Origin: Burkholderiales bacterium
GTDB taxonomy: Bacteria > Pseudomonadota > Gammaproteobacteria > Burkholderiales > Casimicrobiaceae
Assembly: GCA_016790165.1 (NCBI GenBank)
Contig: JAEUPL010000024.1
Coordinates: 1 to 36,338, forward strand
Direction: 5' to 3'
Length of the DNA: 36,338 nucleotides
A program made the translations under genes and the position numbers. Positions within the stretch are counted from its first letter, which is position 1. Every line of letters starts with the position of its first letter. Shown here piece after piece: positions 24,299 through 34,355 of the stretch. The notes below the pieces were generated by a model, which was not told the origin of the DNA, ran no database searches, and was given only the letters and a program-made list of their open reading frames with translations.

Positions 24299-26287
24299 AC
24301 CGATCAGGTGGAGTTCCAGCGCTGCGACGCTGGTTTGCGTACCCAGCAATACCACCGCATCGCCGGCCTCAAACACAAAGTCGTCGGTGGGCCGAGGTAG
24401 CCGCTCGCGGCCGCGGCGCACTTGCGTGATTTCTACGTCGTCGCCGCGATACGTGGCTGCCATGTCGCCCCACGTTCGCCCTACGGCGCTGGCGGCCGCA
24501 GGCAGGTGCAGCGTATGCAACACGCGGGCGTCGCCCTCGGAGTCGTTGCCGTCGCTGGCGCCGCGGTAGAAGCCCTGAAACATGCTGTAGCGCTCCACAC
24601 GCACGGCGCGGATGCGTTTGAGTACGCGCGACAGCGGGGTTCCGAGCAGCAGCAGGGAATGTGATGCGAGCATCAGGCTACCCTCAAGCACCTCTGGCAC
24701 CACTTCGGTTGCGCCGGCGGCGAGCAGGCGCTCGATCGGTTCGTCGTCGGTCGTGCGCACCACGATGGGTAGGTCGGCGCGAATCTGGCGCGCGGTGCCG
24801 ATGATTTTGAGCGCGGCTTCCTGGTCGGCGAACGAGACGACCAGCGCGCGCGCCCGCTCGGCCCCCGCCGCGACCAGTGCCTCGCGCCGTCGCGCGTCAC
24901 CGAACACCACATGACTCGATGCCGGGGAGAGGTCGGCGCCCAGTCCGCCCATCGCTTCCCTGACGCGATCCGGATCGTGATCCAGTGCGACGAAACGCAC
25001 GTCCTCGGTTTCCAGCAGACGCGCCAGATATTGCCCGCTGCGGCCAAAGCCGCAGATGATCACGTGATCTTGCCGCTCCATGCTTTCACTGGCGATGCGA
25101 AAGATGTCTGCCGAGCGGGCCAGAAAGTCGTTCGCCATCAACCGCTGGTTCGCCCGTTCAGCGAGGCGCGGCAGAAACGGCGCTGCCAGCATCGAGATCA
25201 GCATGGCCGCGATCGCGATTTGTGCGGCCTGCGCCGGCAGTGCACCACTGGTGAGCCCGAGCGTGATCAGCACAAAGCCGAACTCTCCGGCGGGCGTCAG
25301 CAGGGCGGTGGCGATGTTGGCGTCGGTGGTTTTCAGGCCAAAACGGCGCGTCAGTGGCTGCAGGATGAGCGCTTTGCCCGCGATCATCAGCGTGACGGTT
25401 AACACCACCCACGGCAATTGCGTGATGACGAACGCCCCGTCGAGTTGCATGCCCACCGAAATGAAGAACATGCCGAGCAACACGTCGCGAAACGGCCGGA
25501 TGTCGTCTTCCACCTGCAACTTGAATTCGGTTTCGGCGATCAGCATGCCTGCGACGAACGCGCCGAGGGCGTGCGGCAAACCAGCAAGATGGCAGAGCCA
25601 GGCCAGGAGCAGGGTGACCAGCAGCACGTTGAGCATGAACAGCTCGCCGGTTTTGTGCCGTGCCACGGCGCCCAGCCAGGCGCGCAGCACCGGCTGCCCG
25701 AACCCGAGCAGCAGCCCGAGCAGCACCACCATCTTGGTGACGACCCAGCCCATCTCCATCGCGCCCATGCCGCCACCGACGCCGAGCGCCGGCAAGAGAA
25801 TCAGCAGCGGAACGACTGCCAGGTCCTGAAACAGCAGCACGCCGATGACTGGCTTCGCCACCGGCGCGGCGAGCTCGTTGCGTTCGGCCAGCAACTTGAT
25901 GCCGATGGCTGTGGACGACATGGCGAGCGCCGCGCCCAGCACAATGGCCGCCGCGACGGTTTGCGACAGCGCCAGGGCCACGAGTGCAAACAGGGCCAGC
26001 GAACCCACGTACTGCGCCGTGCCGAGGCCCAGCACCATGCGCCGCATCGCCCGGAACTGTGGCAGCGAAAATTCCAGACCGATCGAGAACATCAGGAATA
26101 CGACGCCGTATTCGGCGATTTCCTTCGCCTGCGTGGAATCCGGAATCAGCTTGATCGCCTGTGGCCCGAGCAGCATGCCGACCAGCAGGTAACCCAATAA
26201 CGACGGCAAGCGCAGCCGACGGCACACCGCCACCGACAACACGCTCGCGGCGAGAACGATGACGACAAGGGCAAGCGGCGAATGCAT
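24296..26287 (-). CDS. CPA2-family K+/H+ antiporter with TrkA-N and TrkA-C domains (KefB/KefC/YbaL type)
   Basis: The 663-residue protein has a Na_H_Exchanger domain of about 12 helices (1-385; YLLVGMLLGPQAIKLIP, GVVFLMFSIGLEFSLPQF). A Rossmann TrkA-N domain follows (about 405-520; VIICGFGRSGQYLARLL), then a TrkA-C domain (about 575-660). It should expel K+ (or Na+) in exchange for H+, gated by nucleotide or glutathione adducts at TrkA-N. The start ATG (26285-26287) gives the usual LALVVIVLAASVLSV helix. The TAG stop (24296-24298) lies inside the right end of a MITE-like element, so the original C-terminus may have changed slightly. Kup, a K+ importer, is just upstream. Confidence 0.9.
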   Translation of the reverse strand: MHSPLALVVIVLAASVLSVAVCRRLRLPSLLGYLLVGMLLGPQAIKLIPDSTQAKEIAEYGVVFLMFSIGLEFSLPQFRAMRRMVLGLGTAQYVGSLALFALVALALSQTVAAAIVLGAALAMSSTAIGIKLLAERNELAAPVAKPVIGVLLFQDLAVVPLLILLPALGVGGGMGAMEMGWVVTKMVVLLGLLLGFGQPVLRAWLGAVARHKTGELFMLNVLLVTLLLAWLCHLAGLPHALGAFVAGMLIAETEFKLQVEDDIRPFRDVLLGMFFISVGMQLDGAFVITQLPWVVLTVTLMIAGKALILQPLTRRFGLKTTDANIATALLTPAGEFGFVLITLGLTSGALPAQAAQIAIAAMLISMLAAPFLPRLAERANQRLMANDFLARSADIFRIASESMERQDHVIICGFGRSGQYLARLLETEDVRFVALDHDPDRVREAMGGLGADLSPASSHVVFGDARRREALVAAGAERARALVVSFADQEAALKIIGTARQIRADLPIVVRTTDDEPIERLLAAGATEVVPEVLEGSLMLASHSLLLLGTPLSRVLKRIRAVRVERYSMFQGFYRGASDGNDSEGDARVLHTLHLPAAASAVGRTWGDMAATYRGDDVEITQVRRGRERLPRPTDDFVFEAGDAVVLLGTQTSVAALELHLIG

Positions 26288-26349
26288 GCCGCGAATCTAG
26301 CAGACGATGCCGCGCATTGACGGCCGACATCGCCTCGCCGCAGTCGCAG

Positions 26350-26467
26350 TGGCTTTTTGGCGCCAACGACAGTACAACGGTCGCTCTAGCCGCAAAATGA
26401 CGCTAGTCGACTATGCGGAAAATATCGATGCAACGACCGTCAGGCCGTCGTTGCGAGCGAAAAGCTG
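26350..26467. repeat. 118-bp palindromic repeat, copy C
   Basis: This copy ends 5 bp from the kup stop codon and has the same 118-bp length and block order as the copies at 1631 and 34356. By hand count it is about 53% identical to the 34356 copy without gaps. Its centre TAGTCGACTA is a perfect palindrome, and AACGAC (26432-26437) pairs with GTCGTT (26447-26452). AAAAGCTG closes it at 26460-26467. It fills most of the 185-bp gap between kup and the antiporter gene. Confidence 0.75.
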
Positions 26468-26472
26468 ATTAC

Positions 26473-28371
26473 CTAAAACTTGATCTGTGCACCGAGTTCG
26501 AGCACGCGATTGGTCGGAATCTGGAAATACGCCGTCGCCGACTGCGCGTTGCGCGACATTACGCTGAACAGCCGCTGGCGCCACACCGAAATGCGCGAAC
26601 AGGGCGTGGGCACGAGCACTTCGCGCGAGACGAAGAATGAGGTGTCCATCATCTCGAAATCAATGCCCTGCTGTTTGGCGTGTGACAGCGCCTTCGGAAT
26701 ATCCGGCGCGTTCATGAAGCCGTAATGCACGATGATCTTGTGGAAGCCGTGGCCCAAGTCCTCCACCTGCAGGCGTTTGGCGCGACTGACCAGCGGAACA
26801 TCCTCAAACTGCACGTGCAACACGATATTGCGCTCGTGCAGCACCTTGTTGTGCTTGAGGTTGTGCAGCATGGCCGCGGGCATCTCGTCGGGCGCCGACG
26901 TCATGAACACCGCCGTGCCCTGCACGCGCGTGGCGTCCCGTGCCAGCGCCTCGATCATCGGCGCCAGCGGCAGGGCAGTTTGCCGCCGCTGCTCAGCCAT
27001 GAGATTGCGGCCGCGTTTCCAGGTGGTCATAAATACCAGCACCACGCCCGCGACCAGTAACGGGAACCAGCCGCCGTCGGGAATTTTGATCGCGGTCGAG
27101 GCAAGCAGCGCCACGTCAACGGCGGCGAACACGATGACCGCGACGGTAGCGGCCACCTTGTGCCACTTCCACAACGCGAACGCGACAACGGCGAACAGGA
27201 CCGTGTCGATCGCCATCGCACCGGTGACCGCCAGACCATACGCGGCCGCCAGATTGGCCGTGCTGCGGAACGCGAGCACCACGATCAGCACCAAAATCAG
27301 CAGCGTCCAGTTCACAGCGGGCAGATAAATTTGTCCTTCGGCACGATGCGAGGTGTGGATGACTTGCATGCGTGGCAGGAAGCCAAGCTGGATGCCTTGA
27401 CGGGCAATCGAAAATGCACCCGAAATCACCGCTTGTGACGCGATGATCGACGCGAGGCCAGCGAGCACCACCATGGGAATCAGCCAGGCGTGGGGCACCT
27501 GATCGTAAAACGGATGCACGTCGCATTGTGCGGTGCCGGCACAGGACTTCAGGATCAGCGCGCCCTGACCAAAGTAGTTCAGCACCAGTGCCGGCATCAC
27601 GTATGCAAACCAGGCCACGCGGATCGGCTTTCGGCCGAAATGTCCCATATCGGCGTACAGCGCCTCGGCACCCGTCACGGCGAGCACGGCGGAGCCAAGC
27701 ACCACGATGAATAGCCCGGGGTTGTGCGATAGAAACGCAACGGCGTAGTAGGGGTTCAGCGCGAAGAACACGCGAGGGTTGTCAGCGATGTGCCACACGC
27801 CGAGCACAGCAAGCACCAGAAACCAGAGCACCATGATCGGCCCGAACCACGCACTGACCTTGCCGGTGCCCGTTCGCTGCACATAAAAGAGGCCGAGCAA
27901 AATCAACACGGTAACTGGCACCACGGCGGGCAGCCAGTCCTTGTTGATCTGTTCCAACCCTTCCATCGCGCCGAGCACCGAGACGGCGGGTGTGACGATG
28001 GAATCGCCAAAGAACAGTGAAACCCCAAAGATGCCAAGTAACGTGAGCCAGCGCCGTCGTTTGGCGTTGGTGGCGGTGCGCAGCGCCATCGCCAGCAGCA
28101 CCATGGTGCCGCCTTCACCCTGATTGTCGGCACGCAGGATGATCAGGGCGTACTTCACCGCAACCACGATGGTCAGCACCCAGAAAATCAGTGACAACAG
28201 GCCGAGCACGTTGGCCTCGGTCAGTGCAATGCTGTGCGCCTTGTTGAAAAACACCTCTTTCATCGTGTAGAGCGGCGAGGTGCCAATGTCGCCGTAGACC
28301 ACACCGATCGCGCCGAGCGCGAGCGCAGCTGTGCGCTTGAGGGATACGTCGTTCGACGCGTGAGAGCTCAT
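26473..28371 (-). CDS. kup: Low-affinity K+ transporter Kup
   Basis: The 632-residue inner-membrane protein brings K+ in by H+ symport. It has 12 expected helices, the family signature GVVYGDIGTSPLYTMKEVF (about 23-41), the GGTMVLLAMAL segment and the C-terminal cytosolic domain (about 470-632; GTAVFMTSAPDEMPAAMLHNLKHNK). Length is typical. The ATG at 28369-28371 starts the MSSHAS segment. Together with the CPA2 antiporter downstream on the same strand it forms a K+ uptake/efflux pair. A 118-bp palindromic repeat follows its stop. Confidence 0.95.
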   Translation of the reverse strand: MSSHASNDVSLKRTAALALGAIGVVYGDIGTSPLYTMKEVFFNKAHSIALTEANVLGLLSLIFWVLTIVVAVKYALIILRADNQGEGGTMVLLAMALRTATNAKRRRWLTLLGIFGVSLFFGDSIVTPAVSVLGAMEGLEQINKDWLPAVVPVTVLILLGLFYVQRTGTGKVSAWFGPIMVLWFLVLAVLGVWHIADNPRVFFALNPYYAVAFLSHNPGLFIVVLGSAVLAVTGAEALYADMGHFGRKPIRVAWFAYVMPALVLNYFGQGALILKSCAGTAQCDVHPFYDQVPHAWLIPMVVLAGLASIIASQAVISGAFSIARQGIQLGFLPRMQVIHTSHRAEGQIYLPAVNWTLLILVLIVVLAFRSTANLAAAYGLAVTGAMAIDTVLFAVVAFALWKWHKVAATVAVIVFAAVDVALLASTAIKIPDGGWFPLLVAGVVLVFMTTWKRGRNLMAEQRRQTALPLAPMIEALARDATRVQGTAVFMTSAPDEMPAAMLHNLKHNKVLHERNIVLHVQFEDVPLVSRAKRLQVEDLGHGFHKIIVHYGFMNAPDIPKALSHAKQQGIDFEMMDTSFFVSREVLVPTPCSRISVWRQRLFSVMSRNAQSATAYFQIPTNRVLELGAQIKF

Positions 28372-28442
28372 CGTGTTGTTGTTCCCGAATGGGAGAGCGC
28401 GGATTGTATGCCTGTTTTTTAGGTTTTGTGCGGCGCAGCAAT

Positions 28443-28458
28443 TTCGCCTTTAGGCGAA
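28443..28458. other. Hairpin between the DUF6352-like gene and kup
   Basis: TTCGCCT (28443-28449) and AGGCGAA (28452-28458) form a 7-bp stem with a two-base loop. It overlaps the end of the coding-like tail described separately. On the minus strand an A-rich rather than T-rich stretch follows, so it is not a standard terminator. A T6 run lies at 28415-28420 on the plus strand. Confidence 0.4.
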
Positions 28459-28529
28459 GTACTCCATGTCTGCCGCGCGCAACATCCGCGTCTGCGCGGT
28501 GCCGACTCGGCGAGCGACCACCGGCTGCC

Positions 28530-29540
28530 TTACACCCGGGCCAAGGGCAGATTCAGCAGCAGGTTCTGGGGTTTCAGTTGCAGATGATTCTCGGCATCCA
28601 TCGCCATCGCCACATAAATCGGTCGCCCCGCAATCGCTGGGCGCATATCGGCCGAATTGCTGAAGCGCAATTCGAACAGGCACAGCAAACGCCTCATCCG
28701 CGCGTCATCAACCGGCGTCTGGTTGTAGAGATCGTTCAGTACGCTGGACGCGACGGCGTCGAGCCCGACGTGCCACCCCCATTGTTTGTGGTCGAGCTCA
28801 CGCCGGTGCACAAGCGTGATCTCTACGCCCAAAAAGTGGGCAACCCATTGCTCAAGCACACGCATCAGGGCGTCGAGCGCGGGCTCGCCGCGATCAAGCC
28901 TGACTGCCAGGTCGAAGCGTTGGTCGCGCTGCCAGTAGGTTTGCGCGTTGTCCGCCGACAGCACGTCAAGATCAAGCAATGGGCTGAGCGTGTTCTGCTT
29001 GCGCCGCGGCCCGCCGGGCGAGCCGAAGCCTCCACTCTCGCCGCGCCGCTCCACCGTCTCATCGTCTGCGGCGATCACGCCGTCGCCGTCGAGCACGGAC
29101 ACTTTCTGTACGCGGAACAGGCATTCCGCCATGCGCGCCCGCAGCGGGTCGGCATCGTTGCCAAGAATGTGCCGGAGGAGGATCTGCGTCAGCAGAAAAA
29201 CGAAGATCGGCGGCACGTCAAGCCGGTCGCCACGAAACAGATTCACATAGGCGGCCTCCAGCGTGGGCGCCGCCAGCAGCCGGTCGCGCAAGCGCAGCAG
29301 GACGCGGTAGTTGGCCTGCGCATCCGGGTCGGCGATCGACAGTAACTCGCCGCCAGCGACAGCGCGCCGGGGCTCGACCATCAGCGCATCGTGCAGGCGA
29401 AGCTCGGCGTCGCAGGACTCGGCCACCGGCGCCACCTCGGGCCGCAGGAACAGGCTACGCAGAAAATCGTCGCTCACGACCAGCGCGCGGCCCTGTTGCC
29501 GCAACAACTTGTAACCTGTGGAAGCCCAGAAATCAGGCAT
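28530..29540 (-). CDS. DUF6352-like hypothetical protein
   Basis: The 336-residue protein starts MPDFWASTGYKLL, which I recognise as typical of the uncharacterised DUF6352 family of Burkholderiales. It is soluble with no signal peptide. The frame is open to 29576, but the ATG at 29538-29540 starts the conserved segment. The body is rich in Arg and acidic residues, with WHVGLDAVASSVLNDLYN and LLCLFELRF segments. No catalytic motif is seen and no function is known. It is divergent from ahcY. A coding-like stretch in another frame after its stop may be a lost C-terminus (see findings). Confidence 0.7.
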   Translation of the reverse strand: MPDFWASTGYKLLRQQGRALVVSDDFLRSLFLRPEVAPVAESCDAELRLHDALMVEPRRAVAGGELLSIADPDAQANYRVLLRLRDRLLAAPTLEAAYVNLFRGDRLDVPPIFVFLLTQILLRHILGNDADPLRARMAECLFRVQKVSVLDGDGVIAADDETVERRGESGGFGSPGGPRRKQNTLSPLLDLDVLSADNAQTYWQRDQRFDLAVRLDRGEPALDALMRVLEQWVAHFLGVEITLVHRRELDHKQWGWHVGLDAVASSVLNDLYNQTPVDDARMRRLLCLFELRFSNSADMRPAIAGRPIYVAMAMDAENHLQLKPQNLLLNLPLARV

Positions 29541-29793
29541 GAACCCGCCGTGTTGCCGTACATTGGTTGACTGCAAGCGTAAAGCACCCGTTGCGCAATC
29601 TGTGCTGGCGGGGCGTTTTGCCTGTGGTCAACACCCTTCGGGCACGCGAGACCTCCGTCATGAGTCCAATCCTTCGTCGACTGTCTGTTCTCGCTATGGC
29701 AGCGCTCTGCGCCGTCGTACGCGCCGCGCGGGTCGCCCGCCAGATCAGGGAGTTTCCGCCAATCATCAAGGCGAGCGGCACAAAACTCTGAGC

Positions 29794-29799
29794 TAAAAT
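29794..29799 (+). promoter_or_regulatory. Likely -10 box for the ahcY transcript
   Basis: TAAAAT (29794-29799) lies 7 bp before the first paired base of the SAH riboswitch, which fits a start of transcription at about 29806. No good -35 box is seen 17 bp upstream (GCGAGC-like). Confidence 0.5.
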
Positions 29800-29805
29800 C
29801 GTCAG

Positions 29806-29887
29806 CTGTTCGAGGAGCGCTGCAAGCGGCCCGGAGCTCTCCGGTGACGACCAGGCTCGAACAGGTTTCTTTCAACGGCGCTCGCAG
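29806..29887 (+). ncRNA. SAH riboswitch upstream of ahcY
   Basis: This aptamer senses S-adenosylhomocysteine and turns on ahcY when it builds up. All parts are visible. P1 is CTGTTCGAG (29806-29814) with CTCGAACAG (29856-29864), a perfect 9 bp. The conserved GAGCGCTGCAA begins at 29815. P2 is CCGGA (29831-29835) with TCCGG (29840-29844). CCAGGCTCG lies at 29851-29859. The pseudoknot joins GAGCGC (29815-29820) to GCGCTC (29878-29883) in AACGGCGCTC. It directly precedes ahcY, the usual place in betaproteobacteria. Confidence 0.92.
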
Positions 29888-29920
29888 TTTTGGTGACGAT
29901 GTTCACGATGCCTGCGAGCG
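29879..29920 (+). promoter_or_regulatory. Expression platform of the SAH riboswitch
   Basis: CGCTCGCAG (29879-29887) is perfectly complementary to CTGCGAGCG (29912-29920). The first arm overlaps the pseudoknot strand, so the aptamer and this hairpin exclude each other. No T-run follows, so control may work through Rho or folding of the 63-nt leader before ahcY rather than intrinsic termination. Confidence 0.6.
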
Positions 29921-29983
29921 GCCCGCCATCCGGCCTCTCCCAAGCGTTCGCTGCTGCTTCGTCACCCCGAAATGGAGTGACCG

Positions 29984-31414
<1,431 letters not shown>

Positions 31415-31460
31415 TCCACCGGATTGCATCCCTCCTGTCAAAGGAAGGATGTTGATGCCA

Positions 31461-31476
31461 CCCGCTTTCGAGCGGG
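31461..31476 (+). other. UUCG-capped hairpin after ahcY
   Basis: CCCGCT (31461-31466) and AGCGGG (31471-31476) enclose a TTCG tetraloop, which makes a very stable RNA hairpin 46 nt after the ahcY stop. Without a T-run it more likely protects the ahcY 3' end than terminates. Confidence 0.5.
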
Positions 31477-31515
31477 CGGCACGCAATCCACAGCTTCACC
31501 AAGCCGGAGCACCCT

Positions 31516-31869
31516 ATGACCCGCCTCATCATTGTCTGGATACTCAACGCCGTCGCGCTGATGGCGGTGGCCTACCTGATGCCGTCGATCAAGATCACGA
31601 GCTTTGTGTCGGCCTTGCTCGCGGCGTTGGCGCTCGGCCTGGTCAACACGCTGATCCGGCCGGTGCTGACTTTCCTCACGCTGCCGATTTCGGTGCTCAC
31701 ACTGGGTTTTTTCTACCTCGTGCTGAACGGCCTCCTGTTCTGGATGGTCGGCAAAGTGCTCGATGGCTTCTCTGTCGACGGCTTTTGGGCGGCGGTACTC
31801 GGCGGTTTGCTCTACGGATTGATTTCGTGGCTGCTCGCGCTGATCATCCCGTTCGGCAAGAAGAAGTAG
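31516..31869 (+). CDS. Phage-holin-like four-helix membrane protein (YvlD type)
   Basis: The 117-residue inner-membrane protein has about four hydrophobic helices (4-22, 28-47, 53-80, 86-112) and a basic end (FGKKK). It matches the phage_holin_4_2/YvlD group, with the typical GLVNTLIRPVLTFLTLPI and LGFFYLVLNGLLFWM. Despite the name, these are chromosomal proteins of unknown role, not lysis genes. It sits between ahcY and tlyA, a gene order I recall from many Burkholderiales. Confidence 0.85.
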   Translation: MTRLIIVWILNAVALMAVAYLMPSIKITSFVSALLAALALGLVNTLIRPVLTFLTLPISVLTLGFFYLVLNGLLFWMVGKVLDGFSVDGFWAAVLGGLLYGLISWLLALIIPFGKKK

Positions 31870-31881
31870 GCGCCCGTCGTC

Positions 31882-32640
31882 ATGCGTGCTGATGTGCTGC
31901 TTGTCGAGCGCGGGCTCGCGCCGTCGCGCACGGCTGCACAACGCCTGATCGCAGGCGGGTATGTGTTCACCCGAATCGGACGCAAGGGCACGCGCGTGGC
32001 ACTGACCAAACCGGGTCTGACGCTGGAAGACGACGTTGCCATTGAGGTTGAAGCCAGCGAACTCAGTCGCTTCGTCTCGCGCGGTGGGCTCAAACTCGAT
32101 GCTGCGCTGACGCGGGTTGGGTTTGACGTGTCGGGTTTGCGCTGTCTTGATGTGGGCCAGTCGACCGGCGGCTTTACGGATTGCCTGTTGCAGCGCGGGG
32201 CTGCGCACGTCGTGGGTGTCGATGTCGGTCACGACCAGCTGCATGCTTCGCTGCGCGGTGATCCGCGGGTGACGTGCATTGAAGGCTTGAACGCGCGGGA
32301 CCTGACTTCAACGCAACTCGCGGCGCCAGCGGATGTCGGTTTTGACGTCATCGTCGCCGACGTGTCGTTCATCTCGCTGACGAAAGTGCTGCCGCAATGG
32401 CCCGCGCTGCTTGTTTCCGGCGGACGCGTGCTTTCGCTCGTGAAGCCGCAGTTCGAGGTTGGCGCCGGGCACGTGGGGCGTGGCGGAATCGTGCGCGACA
32501 CGTCACTCTATGCCAGCGTCGAAACCACCATCCGCAGCGCGTGCGCACTGGTGGGCCTGTCGGTTCTCGACTACTTTGAAAGCCCGATCACCGGCAGCGA
32601 CGGCAATCACGAGTTTTTCGTCTACGCGGAGCGCCCATGA
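31882..32640 (+). CDS. tlyA: TlyA-family rRNA 2'-O-methyltransferase
   Basis: The 252-residue protein has an N-terminal S4 RNA-binding domain (1-60; RADVLLVERGLAPSRTAAQR) and an FtsJ/RrmJ-type methyltransferase domain with SAM motif LDVGQSTGGFTDCLL (about 88-102) and DVIVADVSFISL. TlyA methylates ribose 2'-OH groups in 16S and/or 23S rRNA. Haemolytic activity has been reported, but rRNA is the established target in mycobacteria. As an SAM user it fits next to ahcY. Its stop overlaps the next start as ATGA (32637-32640). Confidence 0.9.
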   Translation: MRADVLLVERGLAPSRTAAQRLIAGGYVFTRIGRKGTRVALTKPGLTLEDDVAIEVEASELSRFVSRGGLKLDAALTRVGFDVSGLRCLDVGQSTGGFTDCLLQRGAAHVVGVDVGHDQLHASLRGDPRVTCIEGLNARDLTSTQLAAPADVGFDVIVADVSFISLTKVLPQWPALLVSGGRVLSLVKPQFEVGAGHVGRGGIVRDTSLYASVETTIRSACALVGLSVLDYFESPITGSDGNHEFFVYAERP

Positions 32641-33110
32641 GCAAGCCCTCACGCGCCGCGGCGGATGAGTTCCGCGACTACTGCCTGGAGCTGTTGTCGC
32701 CCGTGGCGCCGCGCGGCGGCGTTAGCGGAATCGTCGCACGCCGGATGTTCGGCGGCACCGGTTTCTCGATGGATGGCAAGACCTTCGCCATCATCGCGTT
32801 TGACCAGCTGTGGCTCAAGGCTGACGACGAAGCGCGCGGCGTTTTCGAGGCCGCCGGTTGTGACATCTTTACCTACGACGCTGACGGCAAGACGCGCACG
32901 ATGGGCTACTACACCGTGCCGCCCGACGCCATGGAGTCGGCGGCGCTGATGAAGCCCTGGGCCGAGCTGGCGTGGGGCGCGGCGCTTCGGGCGGCTGCGG
33001 GCAAGGCCAGCACAGGCGCGCGTCGCAGGGCACCGGCGGTAGCCAAGTCAACATCCGGGGCGACGGCGACGTCGCGTCGCCCGAAACAGACACAGCAGAA
33101 AAAGAAATGA
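32637..33110 (+). CDS. TfoX N-terminal-domain protein with basic tail
   Basis: The 157-residue protein has a TfoX_N (Sxy-like) domain at about 5-112 (VARRMFGGTGFSMDGKTFAII; LWLKAD; YYTVPPDAMES). The 45-residue tail is rich in Ala, Lys and Arg and ends QKKK, so it may bind nucleic acid. The TfoX C-terminal domain is absent. Full TfoX/Sxy is a competence co-activator of CRP, but N-domain-only proteins are widespread and unstudied. The start overlaps tlyA, and the stop overlaps metF as ATGA. Confidence 0.82.
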   Translation: MSKPSRAAADEFRDYCLELLSPVAPRGGVSGIVARRMFGGTGFSMDGKTFAIIAFDQLWLKADDEARGVFEAAGCDIFTYDADGKTRTMGYYTVPPDAMESAALMKPWAELAWGAALRAAAGKASTGARRRAPAVAKSTSGATATSRRPKQTQQKKK

Positions 33111-33931
33111 GCAACTTTTCGTTTGAATTTTTCCCGCCCAACACGCCAGAGGGCGCCGTCAAGCTGCGCACCGTGACGCAGGAGCTCGGCGTGCTGGCGC
33201 CCGAGTTTTTCAGCGTTACCTATGGCGCTGGCGGTTCAACGCGCGAGAAGACGTTGTCGACCGTGCTTGAAATCATCGCCTCGGGGCACGCGGCGGCGCC
33301 GCACCTCTCGTGCATCGGCGCAACGAAGCAGAGCATCGCCGAGACGCTGGACCTGTACCGTTCAAAGGGTATCAACCGCATCGTCGCGTTGCGCGGCGAC
33401 CTTCCCAGCGGCATGGGGGCGATCGGTGAATTTACCTATGCCACCGATCTGGTTCGCTTCATCCGCGAGCGCCACGGCGACGAATTCACCATCGAAGTGG
33501 CTGCCTATCCCGAGTACCACCCGCAATGCCGCTACGCTGAGGCCGATCTCAAGAATTTTGTGGCCAAGGCGCGGGCGGGCGCACATTCGGCCATTACACA
33601 GTTCTTCTTCAATGCGGACGCCTACTTTCACTTCGTCGACGAAGTGCGCAAGCGCGGCGTCACCATTCCCATCGTGCCCGGCATCATGCCGTTTCACAAT
33701 TTTTCGAAGATCGCACGCTTTGCCGCGAAGGACTCCATCGACATCCCGCGCTGGATCGCGCTCAAGATGGAAGGCTTCATGGACGATGCCGCGTCCATCC
33801 GCGCGTTCGGTGCCGATGTCATCACCAATCTCTGCCGCCGCCTGCTCGAAGGCGGCGCGCCCGGCATCCACTTCTACACCATGAACCAGTCGGCGTTGAC
33901 GTCGGATATCGTCAAGCGCCTTCGCAGTTAA
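33107..33931 (+). CDS. metF: Methylenetetrahydrofolate reductase (NAD(P)H)
   Basis: The 274-residue flavoprotein reduces 5,10-methylene-THF to 5-methyl-THF, the methyl donor for methionine. The TIM-barrel family motifs are FEFFPP (5-10, with the catalytic Glu), VTYGAGGSTR, the FAD contact region and AITQFFFNADAY with PGIMPF. The frame is open from 32972, but the ATG at 33107-33109 overlaps the previous stop and starts at the conserved MSNFSFEFFPP. Its place behind ahcY makes a methyl-cycle operon. Confidence 0.95.
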   Translation: MSNFSFEFFPPNTPEGAVKLRTVTQELGVLAPEFFSVTYGAGGSTREKTLSTVLEIIASGHAAAPHLSCIGATKQSIAETLDLYRSKGINRIVALRGDLPSGMGAIGEFTYATDLVRFIRERHGDEFTIEVAAYPEYHPQCRYAEADLKNFVAKARAGAHSAITQFFFNADAYFHFVDEVRKRGVTIPIVPGIMPFHNFSKIARFAAKDSIDIPRWIALKMEGFMDDAASIRAFGADVITNLCRRLLEGGAPGIHFYTMNQSALTSDIVKRLRS

Positions 33932-33945
33932 CCCGGAGCACCACC

Positions 33946-34350
33946 ATGAGCAACAGCGCCCTTCACCCGATCCACACCGATCAGGCCCCGGCCGCTATTG
34001 GCCCGTATTCGCAGGCGATCAGCGCCAACTTTGCCTTCAAAGGCACGGTGGTGTTTTGCTCCGGCCAGATCGGGCTCGACCCGGCCACCGGCAATTTGCG
34101 CGACGGCTTTGAAGCGCAGGTCGATCAGGCGCTGGCCAACATGCAGGCGGTCATCAAGGCCGCGGGCGGCGATCTCTCGGGCATCGTCAAGCTCACGCTG
34201 TTCCTCACCGATCTCGGCAACTTCGGCGTGGTCAACGCCAAGCTGGAGGCGTTGCTGCCCAAACCGTATCCTGCACGCTCCACGGTGGGCGTGGCGTCGC
34301 TGCCGAAGGGGGCACAGTTCGAGATTGAGGCCATCGTCGTCGCTGGATAG
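33946..34350 (+). CDS. ridA: RidA/YjgF-family enamine/imine deaminase
   Basis: The 134-residue protein fits the trimeric Rid fold. It shows GPYSQAI, VVFCSGQIGLDPATGNL, the catalytic Arg in PARSTVGV (about 106) and IEAIVVA near the end (catalytic Glu). RidA hydrolyses reactive 2-aminoacrylate and related imines made by PLP enzymes. It lies 14 bp after metF with CGGAG upstream of the ATG. A 118-bp palindromic repeat follows. Confidence 0.93.
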   Translation: MSNSALHPIHTDQAPAAIGPYSQAISANFAFKGTVVFCSGQIGLDPATGNLRDGFEAQVDQALANMQAVIKAAGGDLSGIVKLTLFLTDLGNFGVVNAKLEALLPKPYPARSTVGVASLPKGAQFEIEAIVVAG

Positions 34351-34355
34351 CGAAA

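Noticed and set aside
31516-31869. Prophage lysis gene suggested by the holin-like protein.
   Set aside because: This is the chromosomal YvlD-type group, and no phage genes are nearby.
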